Shown here: positions 1 to 8,942 of the stretch, piece after piece | How positions within the stretch are numbered: position 1 is the stretch's first letter | How the letters are laid out: every line of letters starts with the position of its first letter | Assembly (NCBI GenBank): GCA_016839705.1 | Contig: JAEOTR010000041.1 | Coordinates: 1-64,000, forward strand | Source of the DNA: Promethearchaeota archaeon | GTDB lineage: Archaea; Asgardarchaeota; Lokiarchaeia; Sigyniarchaeales; SOKP01 | Direction: 5' to 3' | DNA: 64,000 bases | Notes under the pieces: model-generated | Seen by the model: only the letters and a program-made list of their open reading frames with translations | Told to the model about the DNA's origin: nothing | The model's database searches: none | Translations under genes and position numbers: made by a program

Positions 1-217
1 AGCGATAGTTATATTAAAAATATGATTTGAAAAATCTAATCATTCAAGATATTTGAAAAATTAATTAAAATGGAAGAATTAAACAGTATTCAATAAGATT
101 CAGACTTTAAAATCCTTTGATACTTTTATTAATTATAAAAAACAAAAATTAGGGAATATTCTTCAAATTCTAAAGTGAAATAGATAGTAAATGTAGAATG
201 GGAAAAATAATAGATTT

Positions 218-3200
218 TTATATTTTTTCTTTTAATTTAAGTCTTGGAGCAAGTCCTAAGCTCATCATTTCTTGCAAAAGTAATTTAAACGCGTAAGAAC
301 AAACAACCTTAGAAATACTCGTGCCTTCTCCACAAACAGGACAGTAGCGTTTATCTCGATTTCGGTCATAGACTGCCAAGAGCCCACATTTTTCACAAAC
401 TAATATAACAGTTCGATCCGATTCATCTAGTAATCTTTCTTTTAATAGTAGGGCTGAGCCATGGCCTACAAGGCAATCTCGCTCCATCTCACCAAACCGT
501 AAGCCTCCTTCTCTTGCTCTTCCTTCTGTTGGTTGTCTAGTTAATATTTGAACTGGTCCACGAGCCCTAGCATGGAGTTTATCTGCCACTAAATGGTATA
601 ATTTTTGATAATATATGGGAGCACAATAAATACCTGCTTCATATTTTTCACCAGTTATGCCGTTATACATAACTTCTCTCCCATTGAATTCAAATCCCGC
701 ACCCACTAATTGCTCTTGGAGTTCCGTAATATCCGTCCATTCAAACGCAGTAGCATCCCCCAATTTTCCATTGACACATGCTATTTTACCACTGATACCC
801 TCAAACAATTGTCCTAGGGTCATCCTTGAGGGCATTGCATGTGGATTGACAATAATATCGGGTATTACACCGGATGAGGTGAATGGCATATCAGATTGTT
901 CCACTACTAATCCAAGGACTCCTTTTTGACCATGACGAGACGAAAACTTATCCCCCAACTCAGGTATCCTTAAATCTCTTACTTTAATTTTAACTAGCTT
1001 ATTCCCATCAACTGTTTCTGAAATTATAACCGTGTCTACAATTCCTTGTTCATTATGTCTCATGTTTTTTGAAGTTTCTCGCCTATTTGGCTGCATAAGC
1101 TCAAATTCTTCATAGGATTTTATAAATCTTGGTGGTGAAGTCCTACCTATTAGAACATCTCCCCCATTTACTTGAGTTTCAGGTTCTATTATTCCATCTT
1201 CTTCAGATAGTAAGCGATAAGATTCGGCGGATTTAAATCCTCTAACTCCTCTCTCAGGAATTTCAAATTTGTCAACTTCTCCTCCTGGATATTTTCTTTC
1301 CTCAGCATCATATGTTCTAAAGAAATGACTACGAGCAAGACCTCTCTCAATTGATGCTTTATTAATAATAATCGCATCTTCTATATTAAAACCTTCAAAG
1401 CTCATCATCCCAATAATGAAATTCTGTCCTGCAGGACGTTTATTAATTCCAATTATCTCCATTGGACTTGTTTTTACAAGTGGTTGTTGAGGATAATGTA
1501 AGGTATGACCTCTGGTATCAAGTCTTAAATGCATATTTGCGGCGAATAATCCTAAAGCTTGCTTTACCATCCCTGCTTCGTAAGTATTTCTTGGTGATTG
1601 GTTATGTTCCGGAAAAGGAATAATTGATGCACAAATTCCAAGAATAGCAGCAGGTGAAGTTTCTAAATGTGTATGCTCTGCTGTCAGATCCTCCTCAAAC
1701 ATGGCTATATATGCGTTCTCTTCTTCCTCTGCATCTAAATATTCAATTACACCCTTTAGGACTAAATCTGACCATCGATATTTATTTTGTTTTAATTTTT
1801 CAATATCATCCTTACCAATCAGTAGTTTTTTGTTTTTTATTACAAAAAGTGGTCTTGTAGCTCTTCCAGCATCACAATTAATTTGAATCTCTTTAGAATC
1901 ATGATAATAACCAATATTTACATGCTGTCCTATTTCTCCTTTTCTTCTTTTTTCTCTAAGTTGTCTTATAAAAGGGTTATATTGTTGATGAACACCAACG
2001 AGTTTTCCGTTTAGAAATATTTTAACTTTATCTCCTTTTACATTTTTAACTTCATTTATAGGGATAACTCCTAAATCGATAAGAATATTTTCAAGTATTC
2101 TTTCATCAGTCCCCACAGAAATTATTGAGGCCAAGCCAAGATTTTTAACTAGACCACAGTTTGGGCCCTCAGGAGTTTCAGCGGGGCAAATTTTTCCCCA
2201 TTGAGTTGGATGAAGATCTCTAGCCTCAAAATGAGGTTGACTACGACTTAATGGAGAGATAACTCTTCTTAAGTGACTTAATGTTCCCACATGGTTATTT
2301 CTATTTAATAATTGACTTACACCTGCCTTACCACCAACCCAATTGCCAGTAGCTAAGGCGTGTCTAATTCTTTCTGTAATTACATCTGCTCTAACTGCGG
2401 TTTTAATGTTTGGTGCTCTACCTCGAACAGCAGTCCTTTCAAGTTGATATTTAATGTCTTTCACAAGATTTAAAAAGGCCACCCTAAATAATGATGTAAA
2501 CAATTCTCCAGCTAATTTCAATCTTTTATTTGCATAGTGATCTTTGTCATCTGGTTCCCGGAATCCTTGGGCAAGTTCCATTACTTTTTGTGCCATCTGT
2601 CCTAAATAATATGCTTTTTTTATCCGGTCTTCTTCTTCATTACCAATATGGGGTAGTAAATATCTATCTAAAACCTGAAGGGCTCTTCTTATACGATAAT
2701 CTTTAGTTTGGCCAATTGCAACTCTTTTTCCGATATAATCAAGGGCATTTTGCTGGGATTTCTCCGGATCTCTGAGTACTTGAATTTCAGAGGCAACATC
2801 TATTACCGGGATCAACTCCTTTTGAATTTCCTCATTTTCGGATATAGCTTCAAATATTTCTCTATCTGAATGTAATCCTAGGGCCCTCATAAGGATAGCT
2901 AAAGGAATTTTCCCAGGAACAGAAGGGAATGAAACTCGTAAGTTACCATCCTTTTTTCTCTCAATAGTTACAGGTGCTCTGAAACCACTCCTAGTTGAAA
3001 ATACTTTTGCTTGATGAGTAGCACTGGAACTTCTACTCGCTTCTTCTGCTAGTATTCTGTTAGGAGCTAAATCTTCTTGGGTAACAAGCACACGTTCTGT
3101 TCCATTTATTATGAAATATCCCCCAGGATCGAGGGGATCCTCGCCCTTGTTAATCAATTCTTGCTCAGATAAACTCTCTAATGGACATCGGCAGCTTTTT

Positions 3201-3589
3201 AGCATTATAGGAATTTTCCCTATATATATATCCAGAGTTTCTTCAGCTTCTTCTCTCTGAGTACGCTCATCTATCGTAATTGGAGTCATTTCTAATGTAA
3301 TATCTGCAGCATAACTTAATTCTCTTATTCTTGCTTCAATAGGGGTAATTTCCATAGTGGCGCCATCGGCTTCCCTCACTTTAGGAATCCCTACGATAAT
3401 TTTGCCAAATTTAATTTTAAACCCAGGAATATCAGGGATCACTTCTCCTGACTCATCAACTATTGCTTGCATTTCATATTCAATGAAACCATTATATGAA
3501 TCTAAATGCTGGCGAACCAGACCTTTTTCATCAAATAAGCTTTTTAACACAATCCATTTATCTTCATTTGATAACTTTTCTGAACTCAA
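218..3589 (-). CDS. rpoB: DNA-directed RNA polymerase subunit B (unsplit Rpo2)
   Basis: Second-largest subunit of the archaeal RNA polymerase, forming half of the catalytic cleft. The 1123-residue frame is continuous, so this lineage has one B polypeptide rather than the split B'/B'' of many Euryarchaeota. Visible family signatures include GDKFSSRHGQKG (switch/active-site region), GGLRFGEMERDCLVGHG near the C-terminus and DAIIINKASIERG. A C-terminal zinc ribbon (CEKCG followed by CPVCG, about residues 1065-1090) completes the fold. It lies 46 bp downstream of rpoH in the same direction, the usual archaeal rpoH-rpoB order. The expected rpoA1 is not directly downstream: positions 1-217 show no gene. 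No intein is present. ATG start. Confidence 0.98.
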   Translation of the reverse strand: MSSEKLSNEDKWIVLKSLFDEKGLVRQHLDSYNGFIEYEMQAIVDESGEVIPDIPGFKIKFGKIIVGIPKVREADGATMEITPIEARIRELSYAADITLEMTPITIDERTQREEAEETLDIYIGKIPIMLKSCRCPLESLSEQELINKGEDPLDPGGYFIINGTERVLVTQEDLAPNRILAEEASRSSSATHQAKVFSTRSGFRAPVTIERKKDGNLRVSFPSVPGKIPLAILMRALGLHSDREIFEAISENEEIQKELIPVIDVASEIQVLRDPEKSQQNALDYIGKRVAIGQTKDYRIRRALQVLDRYLLPHIGNEEEDRIKKAYYLGQMAQKVMELAQGFREPDDKDHYANKRLKLAGELFTSLFRVAFLNLVKDIKYQLERTAVRGRAPNIKTAVRADVITERIRHALATGNWVGGKAGVSQLLNRNNHVGTLSHLRRVISPLSRSQPHFEARDLHPTQWGKICPAETPEGPNCGLVKNLGLASIISVGTDERILENILIDLGVIPINEVKNVKGDKVKIFLNGKLVGVHQQYNPFIRQLREKRRKGEIGQHVNIGYYHDSKEIQINCDAGRATRPLFVIKNKKLLIGKDDIEKLKQNKYRWSDLVLKGVIEYLDAEEEENAYIAMFEEDLTAEHTHLETSPAAILGICASIIPFPEHNQSPRNTYEAGMVKQALGLFAANMHLRLDTRGHTLHYPQQPLVKTSPMEIIGINKRPAGQNFIIGMMSFEGFNIEDAIIINKASIERGLARSHFFRTYDAEERKYPGGEVDKFEIPERGVRGFKSAESYRLLSEEDGIIEPETQVNGGDVLIGRTSPPRFIKSYEEFELMQPNRRETSKNMRHNEQGIVDTVIISETVDGNKLVKIKVRDLRIPELGDKFSSRHGQKGVLGLVVEQSDMPFTSSGVIPDIIVNPHAMPSRMTLGQLFEGISGKIACVNGKLGDATAFEWTDITELQEQLVGAGFEFNGREVMYNGITGEKYEAGIYCAPIYYQKLYHLVADKLHARARGPVQILTRQPTEGRAREGGLRFGEMERDCLVGHGSALLLKERLLDESDRTVILVCEKCGLLAVYDRNRDKRYCPVCGEGTSISKVVCSYAFKLLLQEMMSLGLAPRLKLKEKI

Positions 3590-3635
3590 CGTTTATCATT
3601 CCATATATAGTATTAATTTCAATAAAAAAATCATA

Positions 3636-3893
3636 TTATGCTTTTTCCTTTTTTACGTAGCGATAATAATCCACAGATTTAACTGTTGTATGTGAGTCTC
3701 GGATTATTTTTACAATATCTCCTTCTTTTGCTCCGATAGCAATTGCAACAGGATCCTTTTCAAATAACTGAGGTAAATCAGTTACCTCTATTTTATATTT
3801 TTCTAAGAGCTTTAGAGTTTCTTCTTTAGTTAAAAGAAGATGTTGAGGAACAAATTTATGTAATAAGACATCAATTTTTTTCTTCTTAGTCAA
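3636..3893 (-). CDS. rpoH: DNA-directed RNA polymerase subunit H (Rpb5 C-terminal homologue)
   Basis: An 85-residue protein matching the archaeal RpoH fold, which corresponds to the C-terminal assembly domain of eukaryotic Rpb5. The family core HKFVPQHLLLTKEE and the end segment DPVAIAIGAKEGDIVKIIR are clear. Archaeal RpoH is typically 75-85 residues, so this is full length. It is the promoter-proximal gene of an rpoH-rpoB pair and sits at the lower jaw of the polymerase. The divergent methyltransferase-side spacer (about 110 bp) probably holds the shared promoter. ATG start. Confidence 0.97.
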   Translation of the reverse strand: MTKKKKIDVLLHKFVPQHLLLTKEETLKLLEKYKIEVTDLPQLFEKDPVAIAIGAKEGDIVKIIRDSHTTVKSVDYYRYVKKEKA

Positions 3894-4001
3894 GGAAAAA
3901 TCCTCTTATAAATCGATTTATAATTAATGAAATCAGACTTTTCTAAAAAATTTTACCATTTTTCACCATTTTCAAATAAGTAGCGAAGATACATTATGTA
4001 T

Positions 4002-4634
4002 TTATTCTTCTTGAAAACAGCGAAAAACCCAATATCCGCTTCTTTTACATATGATGTCAACTTTCTTGCTTGGGAACTCTTTTTTAAGATAATTTAAAAC
4101 AAAAGGTGCCCCCATTTTCTTTTTTATCACAAATTGAAAAGATCCATTTGATTCTAAAAAATTAGGAATTATATGGAGTAAAGTTAAAAACTCTTTTCTT
4201 CCCTGTCGAAGAGGGGGATTCATGAAAATTCCATTAAATTTTAGATTTTTAGCTTTAATAGGTTCAAAATAATTTCCAGAAAAAATACGGATGTTTCTGT
4301 TATTTCGTAAGTTTATTTTAATATTTTCCTTTGTACACCAAATTGCGTGTTTATTAATGTCAATTAAAAATACAAGGCTTTCTGGTGATTCATAGCTTAG
4401 AACTACTCCAATTGGTCCATAACCACACCCTAAATCGAGCAATACGCTTGGCTCCCCAGGAATCACCATATGTTCAATTAAGATTTTCGTACCCAAATCT
4501 ATTTTACGAAAAGAAAAAACCCCTGTCACAGTCTTAAAAATATAAAGATGTCTCCTTAAACTTTCAGAAATTGTGTGGATTTTTACTTTTACATTGGGAA
4601 ATTCACTAGAATAATGTTCATTTCTATTATTCAT
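4002..4634 (-). CDS. Class I SAM-dependent methyltransferase, RsmC-like (N2-guanine type)
   Basis: A 210-residue Rossmann-fold methyltransferase. Motif I (SAM binding) is LLDLGCGYGPIG at about residues 65-76. The acidic ribose-binding end of strand 2 is LIDINKHA. The catalytic NPPL motif is at about 139-142, which is the signature of enzymes that methylate exocyclic amino groups such as guanine N2 of rRNA or adenine N6. The RQGRKEF segment after NPPL resembles small archaeal RsmC homologues, so rRNA or tRNA is the likely substrate. It is collinear with cbf5 (27 bp apart), supporting a role in RNA modification. The exact target base is not determinable from sequence. ATG start. Confidence 0.85.
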   Translation of the reverse strand: MNNRNEHYSSEFPNVKVKIHTISESLRRHLYIFKTVTGVFSFRKIDLGTKILIEHMVIPGEPSVLLDLGCGYGPIGVVLSYESPESLVFLIDINKHAIWCTKENIKINLRNNRNIRIFSGNYFEPIKAKNLKFNGIFMNPPLRQGRKEFLTLLHIIPNFLESNGSFQFVIKKKMGAPFVLNYLKKEFPSKKVDIICKRSGYWVFRCFQEE

Positions 4635-4661
4635 AATATAAAAGAGGTTTGAATAATATCT

Positions 4662-5666
4662 CTATTTATTTTCATTCCATCGAGGGTAGGTACCTCTCTC
4701 CATGAAGACCTTATTTGATTTTACTAGAATTCCTGATTTAGCTTTATACATTTGCATTGCATTCTTTAAGGAAGTACCAAATCCGATTAATTCCTTTTTC
4801 ATCGTCATTAATGCAACCAATAAATTGGGTTTGATTCTAGCATCAATATAACATATACCTGCTGAAGCTAAATCCGCTCCATGGCAAATTGCATCAACTG
4901 CCGTATCTCGAATATAAATTTTTGGTAGATGGGAAACCATTCTTTCCATTGGAAATATGAGCTTTCTCAAGTAATACTCATCATTTTCCATTTGATAAAT
5001 TGTAAAAGCATCTTTTAAATTTTGGAGTGTAATGAGGGTTGTATTTTCAGTAAAATTCCCAACTCTTGTTCTTCTAAGTTCTAACATATGAGCACCTGAA
5101 CAAAGCGCCTCTCCAATATCAAAGCAAAATTTCCTTATATAGGTGCCAGCTTCACAACCAATCCTGAATAACACATGATTATTGTTAACTTCTAGAACTT
5201 GACTATAGTATATTTCTCTAACTCTTAGTCTTCTCGCTACAGATGATACTAAAGGAGGTCTTTGGTATATTTTCCCTGTGAATAATTTAAATATTTTTTC
5301 AATTCGAGATAAATTTTCTGGAGAATGTAAATACAGTACACCAACATACTCCTTTCCAGCATTCAATAATGCTGATAAAGCTCTTGTGGCTCTACCTAGA
5401 GCACAGGGTAAAACACCCGTAACTTTGGGATCTAAGGTCCCTCCATGTCCAGCATTTGCGATTCCTAATATTTTTCGAACCCATGACACAATTTCATGAC
5501 TAGTAGGACCACTTGTTTTATCTAAATTAATTACTCCATATTGTAGTAGTTGGTCAATACTCCTCTTTTCTGGTTCACATCCATAACTTGGATTAGAATT
5601 ATCTTGTGATTTCACTAATAATTGCTCAGGTTCATCAGAAGGTAATTTAAATTGTTTATTTTCCAT
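4662..5666 (-). CDS. cbf5: H/ACA RNP pseudouridine synthase Cbf5 (dyskerin/TruB family)
   Basis: Catalytic subunit of the archaeal H/ACA guide RNP, which isomerises uridine to pseudouridine in rRNA and tRNA. The TruB motif GHGGTLDPKVTG (about residues 73-84) carries the catalytic aspartate (about D79). The conserved LDKTSGPTSHE (about 48-58) and AGTYIRKFC (substrate Tyr/Arg loop) are present, and a C-terminal PUA domain follows from about residue 245. The N-terminal 40 residues are a longer polar extension than usual. In Crenarchaeota this gene is a known host of a BHB mRNA intron; here the frame is uninterrupted. ATG start. Confidence 0.96.
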   Translation of the reverse strand: MENKQFKLPSDEPEQLLVKSQDNSNPSYGCEPEKRSIDQLLQYGVINLDKTSGPTSHEIVSWVRKILGIANAGHGGTLDPKVTGVLPCALGRATRALSALLNAGKEYVGVLYLHSPENLSRIEKIFKLFTGKIYQRPPLVSSVARRLRVREIYYSQVLEVNNNHVLFRIGCEAGTYIRKFCFDIGEALCSGAHMLELRRTRVGNFTENTTLITLQNLKDAFTIYQMENDEYYLRKLIFPMERMVSHLPKIYIRDTAVDAICHGADLASAGICYIDARIKPNLLVALMTMKKELIGFGTSLKNAMQMYKAKSGILVKSNKVFMERGTYPRWNENK

Positions 5667-5784
5667 ACTAAAAAACAGAGAGAAGAGTTTTTATGCATTA
5701 TAAATTTTGAAATTTCATAAATATTACTCAAAAATGGAATAGTTAGTTATGAGATTGAAAGATCTGAATGATTCCCAGTATTTA

Positions 5785-5888
5785 CGGGCTATAGGGGAAT
5801 TGAACCCCCGACCTTCCTTTTCATGAGAGCTAATCTCATAAATGTCAGGTTAAAAGCCTGCTGCGCTACCTGCCTGCGCCAATAGCCC
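5785..5888 (-). tRNA. tRNA-Lys (UUU) with a non-canonical intron
   Basis: On the minus strand the acceptor stem is GGGCTAT with ATAGCCC, the D-stem GCGC with GCGC, the T-arm GGGGG-TTCAATT-CCCCT, and the anticodon loop CTTTTAA, reading anticodon TTT (Lys). The 5' strand of the anticodon stem GCAGG pairs with CCTG immediately after the loop, so position 37/38 carries no intron. About 30 extra nucleotides (roughly 5815-5844) follow this stem, before the variable loop AGGTC. They contain a 6-bp hairpin, ATGAGA with TCTCAT. Exact splice sites are uncertain by a base or two, and the 27:43 pair would be G-A with the split chosen here. Discriminator base is G; CCA is not encoded. Confidence 0.85.
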
Positions 5889-6017
5889 TTACATATATCT
5901 GAGTATAAGTAAAGATTGTACTTACAATAAATCAATTATTATATAAAAATTTTATTGTATGAGGTGTCTCTTCTTTAAATTTTGAATAATTTATTATTAT
6001 CGTAGTTTATTGTAGAC

Positions 6018-7037
6018 CTAATTGCTAAAATGTTTATATCCATTACCTTTTAGTTCGCTTCTTACGTTCTCTTTTAAGATAAATATACTTTCCTCTGAGA
6101 TAACTTTGCCTATTTTAAATAATCTTCCATTTTGTGTTTGGATTGCCTTATTCGCCTTAGAAAATTTATTTGCTGGTATCGTAAAAAGATGAATGTATTC
6201 CTCCCCCGCATTCAATACAAGATCTTCCAATGGAATTTTAAATTCTTGAGAATATAATCTAGCTTCAGATTCAATTAAATTTTCATTAAAGTCGATTTCA
6301 AACCCTAAGTTTGGATTCGATCTCATTAAATCATATAACATTTTTGAAAAACCATCTGAAGAATCTATACTCGAAGTAGCTAGCTGCCTGTCAGATAATA
6401 TTAGTGCTTCAACTCCTGAAATTTTAGGTTCTAAGACGCTCATAATAGATCTTTCATACTTCGGAAAGTCCTCAATCACCCCCCTTCTATTTAAGAGGAT
6501 ATCAAAACCAACGCCAGTTAAACCGAACTTTCCATTAGCGACTACTATATCACCAACTTTAATTCCCCTTCGAAAAATTATGCCTGCTCTTGTTTTTAAT
6601 CCAAATACTGTTGGATTTATGATAAGTTCTTTTGTTTCGTTGATATCTCCCCCAATGTAGTCAATATCAAATTCTAAAGAAGAATCGACCATCCCTTTTA
6701 TTATTCCGATAAATTCCCCTTTCTTTAATTCTTTAGGTAAACCTAAAGATACAATCAATCCCCTTGGTTTGACCCCTTTCACTAGTAAATCACTCAAATT
6801 CATTATAACTGATTTCCGTCCAATCTGATAAAAACTCATTTTGGGTGGTACATCAGTAGTAGAGACAAGCATATCTGAATTCAAAACTAAGAGATTCCCC
6901 ATCCTTTCCTCTTCCAGGTTGAAAAAAAAGGAGTCATCACTCATCAAGTCTTTACCAGTTTTCTTGAAGATGATATCTTCAATAATTTTTATTAAAGCAA
7001 TTTCTCCGAGATCAGCTATCGTAGAATCGTTATTCAT
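6018..7037 (-). CDS. thiL: Thiamine-monophosphate kinase (ThiL)
   Basis: A 339-residue ATP-dependent kinase of the PurM/AIR-synthetase fold that phosphorylates thiamine monophosphate to the active cofactor thiamine diphosphate. Family features include the Mg/ATP-binding segment LVLNSDMLVSTTDVPP near the N-terminus, the central YIGGDIN, the DSSDGFSKMLYDL helix, and NAGEEYIHLFT, which matches the ThiL GEDYELLFT signature with small changes. Length is typical for the family. It stands alone between two tRNA genes, with no other thiamine genes in the window. ATG start. Confidence 0.9.
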   Translation of the reverse strand: MNNDSTIADLGEIALIKIIEDIIFKKTGKDLMSDDSFFFNLEEERMGNLLVLNSDMLVSTTDVPPKMSFYQIGRKSVIMNLSDLLVKGVKPRGLIVSLGLPKELKKGEFIGIIKGMVDSSLEFDIDYIGGDINETKELIINPTVFGLKTRAGIIFRRGIKVGDIVVANGKFGLTGVGFDILLNRRGVIEDFPKYERSIMSVLEPKISGVEALILSDRQLATSSIDSSDGFSKMLYDLMRSNPNLGFEIDFNENLIESEARLYSQEFKIPLEDLVLNAGEEYIHLFTIPANKFSKANKAIQTQNGRLFKIGKVISEESIFILKENVRSELKGNGYKHFSN

Positions 7038-7227
7038 TAGATTAAATTTACTTAACTTATTTGTGTGTAAAATATAGTAATCACTAATATTTATCCCTAT
7101 TCTGTTTTCAATACGCTATACTTATTTTTTGGTAATATATACTACCTAAAGCACAAATACTAGTATCACGTTTAAAAAGTATTATAACACGTTTTTATGA
7201 AGACAAAAACTTTTGTAGGATCCTTCA

Positions 7228-7238
7228 ATATATTTATT
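7228..7238 (+). promoter_or_regulatory. Probable TATA box of tRNA-Thr
   Basis: An AT stretch reading atatatttatt lies 20-30 bp upstream of the first base of tRNA-Thr, the distance expected for an archaeal TBP-binding site. The surroundings are AT-rich, so the match is only suggestive. Confidence 0.35.
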
Positions 7239-7258
7239 TTAAGTAATAATATTTTTGC

Positions 7259-7359
7259 GCCTCTGTGGCTTAGCGGTAGAGCAACATTTAAATTCACTTT
7301 GACCTAAATGTTAAAGATTCGTAATCTGTGGGCCGGGGGTTCAATTCCCCCCAGAGGCT
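7259..7359 (+). tRNA. tRNA-Thr (CGU) with a non-canonical intron in the anticodon stem
   Basis: Acceptor GCCTCTG/CAGAGGC, D-arm GCTTAGCGGTAGAGC, T-arm GGGGG-TTCAATT-CCCCC and discriminator U are all clear. The anticodon loop TTCGTAA gives anticodon CGT (Thr). The anticodon stem only forms (ACAGA with TCTGT) if 29 nt at about 7286-7314 are removed, which places the intron in the 5' strand of the stem near position 28/29 rather than at 37/38. The junction folds as a BHB motif: central helix AGCA (7280-7283) with TGTT (7309-7312), 3-nt bulges ACA and AAA, and intron helix TTTA/TAAA. The mature length is 72 nt, as expected. Confidence 0.93.
7286..7314 (+). other. BHB intron of tRNA-Thr (29 nt)
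   Basis: Cutting after the second base of each 3-nt bulge (7284-7286 and 7313-7315) removes exactly these 29 nt and yields a perfect 5-bp anticodon stem. Two independent criteria, stem restoration and the BHB geometry, give the same boundaries. Processing would need the archaeal splicing endonuclease, whose gene is not in this window, and RtcB, which is. Confidence 0.85.
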
Positions 7360-7363
7360 TTAA

Positions 7364-8377
7364 TCATACTTCTTCAGTGACAATGTATTTCTTTATGATT
7401 TGTAATGCAAGCATTTTAAAGGCATCATTGATATTCTCACCAGTTTTAGCAGAGGTTTCAATATATGAAAGATTCAGCCTTTTCGCAATCTCTTCGCCTT
7501 CTTCAGTAGATACGACTCGATCTTCAATCAAATCTATTTTATTTCCCACTAAAATCAAAGAAATCATTGGTGAAACACTTTTAATCTCTTTATGCCAATC
7601 ATCTACGCTATCGAAAGTCTCTTTACGAGAAACATCATAAACAAGAATACCCGCTTCCGCATTTGATAAATACGATTGTCTTACACGCTTAAATTGAGCT
7701 TGACCTGCCAAATCCCATATTACAAAACGAACTTTTGAGTCTAATCCCTCAAATCCACATTCTTTCTTCATAATTGAAGTACCAATAGTAGATTTATAAT
7801 CCGTCAGAAAAGAGTTTTCAACAAATCGATGAACCATACTGGTCTTACCTACACCCCCTTCACCACCTAAAATTAATTTATACGCGTATTCTGCCGATTC
7901 AATCTTAATCTTTTGGAGTGTATCTACTTTCCTTTCAATGTTTTGAATGCTTAAATCTTCAATGAGTTTGGGTATTACAGGGCTAACAGTTCTTCCATCA
8001 AATATTCGAGCAATTTTTTCAGCGGCTAAGTATGCATATGGAAAAATAGGATCAACCATTGCAATGGAATCTAAAACAGTAACAAAAATAGCTTCTGGAC
8101 CCGCTTCACAAAAAATAATTCGGTGTTCTTCTGTGTCAAAAGTTCCTGTTCCAAAAGCACCAGAACTAAATTCCTCAGTAATTCTGGTTAGAACAGGTTC
8201 CACTAATGCACTGACACCTCCAATTACATCTTCTTCTATTTCTGTATCAGATTCTCCTTTTAAAGCAGCCATTACCAAACCTTCTCTGTTTACGATAATG
8301 GCTGCCATTAAATTTTTTCCAACTTCCTGCCTATACCACTTAAGCATTGCATCGAGTTTATTTCGATCAACAGACAT
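7364..8377 (-). CDS. Roadblock/LC7-small GTPase fusion protein
   Basis: A 337-residue two-domain protein. Residues about 1-130 look like a roadblock/LC7 domain (the AAIIVNREGLVMAAL strand-turn-strand typical of it). Residues about 165-330 are a Ras/Rab-like GTPase with all motifs: G1 GGEGGVGKTS (171-180), switch-I Thr (about T197), G3 WDLAGQ (221-226), G4 NKID (279-282) and G5 ETSAK (307-311). The switch-II Gln needed for Ras-type hydrolysis is present. There is no C-terminal prenylation cysteine, so membrane recruitment would have to use another mechanism. In other systems roadblock proteins act as platforms for Ras-like GTPases, so the fusion may be self-regulated. Expanded small GTPases are an Asgard hallmark. 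Its stop lies 5 bp from tRNA-Thr. ATG start. Confidence 0.93.
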   Translation of the reverse strand: MSVDRNKLDAMLKWYRQEVGKNLMAAIIVNREGLVMAALKGESDTEIEEDVIGGVSALVEPVLTRITEEFSSGAFGTGTFDTEEHRIIFCEAGPEAIFVTVLDSIAMVDPIFPYAYLAAEKIARIFDGRTVSPVIPKLIEDLSIQNIERKVDTLQKIKIESAEYAYKLILGGEGGVGKTSMVHRFVENSFLTDYKSTIGTSIMKKECGFEGLDSKVRFVIWDLAGQAQFKRVRQSYLSNAEAGILVYDVSRKETFDSVDDWHKEIKSVSPMISLILVGNKIDLIEDRVVSTEEGEEIAKRLNLSYIETSAKTGENINDAFKMLALQIIKKYIVTEEV

Positions 8378-8725
8378 GAATTATACAATCTTAATATGAT
8401 GTTTTTAAATAGATCACAAAATGACTAAAATTATTATTTAATATAACACGTCTATCTTAAAAATTTATAGAAAACCAAAATACTATTAAATATTTAGATA
8501 TCATGATTTTCATTTAATTGCAAATGAAATCTTGATAGGTCAAAAAATAACTCGAAAAAAATTAGTTCTTCATATCTTCTCTTCATTGGTTGCCTTACAG
8601 ATAGTTATCTTTTTAAAAACATCGATCAAAGAAAAAAGTGAAGTGAAAAATTGTAAAAATTAATTATATTCTCTTAATTCAATATCTTTAGATAATTAAT
8701 ATCAATATAAAAAATATTAAATTAC
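8378..8725. other. 348-bp spacer between the GTPase gene and tRNA-Leu
   Basis: Strongly AT-rich. No frame with coding character, no repeat and no convincing RNA structure seen. It should hold the promoter of the minus-strand GTPase gene at its left end and that of tRNA-Leu at its right end; a stretch caatataaaaaatatt at about 8703-8718 lies close to the expected TATA distance for the tRNA. Confidence 0.6.
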
Positions 8726-8840
8726 GCAGGAGTTGCCAAGCCTGGTCTACGGCGCTAGAATATTACGTACGTGTACGATTATGGCGTTACTGAGGCTCTA
8801 GTGACATAGGTCTTCGTGGGTTCGAATCCCACCTCCTGCA
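8726..8840 (+). tRNA. tRNA-Leu (GAG) with a non-canonical intron
   Basis: Acceptor GCAGGAG/CTCCTGC, T-arm GTGGG-TTCGAAT-CCCAC, a long type-II variable arm and discriminator A identify a leucine tRNA. The loop CTGAGGC reads anticodon GAG. Stem CTAGA (8755-8759) pairs with TCTAG (8797-8801) only if 30 nt at 8760-8789 are removed, so the intron lies between position 31 and 32. The junction forms a BHB: GCGCTA with TGGCGT (one G-T pair) as central helix, bulges GAA and TAC, and an inner CGTA/TACG hairpin. Cutting after the second base of each bulge gives the same 30 nt. The mature tRNA is 85 nt, normal for Leu. Confidence 0.93.
8760..8789 (+). other. BHB intron of tRNA-Leu (30 nt)
   Basis: Boundaries predicted from anticodon-stem pairing and from cutting the two 3-nt bulges (8758-8760 and 8788-8790) agree to the base. 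The position, between tRNA nucleotides 31 and 32, is not the canonical 37/38 site. Confidence 0.85.
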
Positions 8841-8942
8841 TACCTAGATCAAATGTTAACATATTGAGTAATATCATACTCAAGATTAATCGGATTTAAT
8901 AATGATCATTAAATACAAAAAATTAATTCATAATAAAATAAT

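Noticed and set aside
1..217. Start or end of an rpoA1 gene next to rpoB
   Set aside because: No frame with RNA polymerase motifs is present in either strand before the window edge.
4662..5666. A BHB intron in cbf5, as in Crenarchaeota
   Set aside because: The frame is continuous through all conserved Cbf5 motifs; no insert is present.
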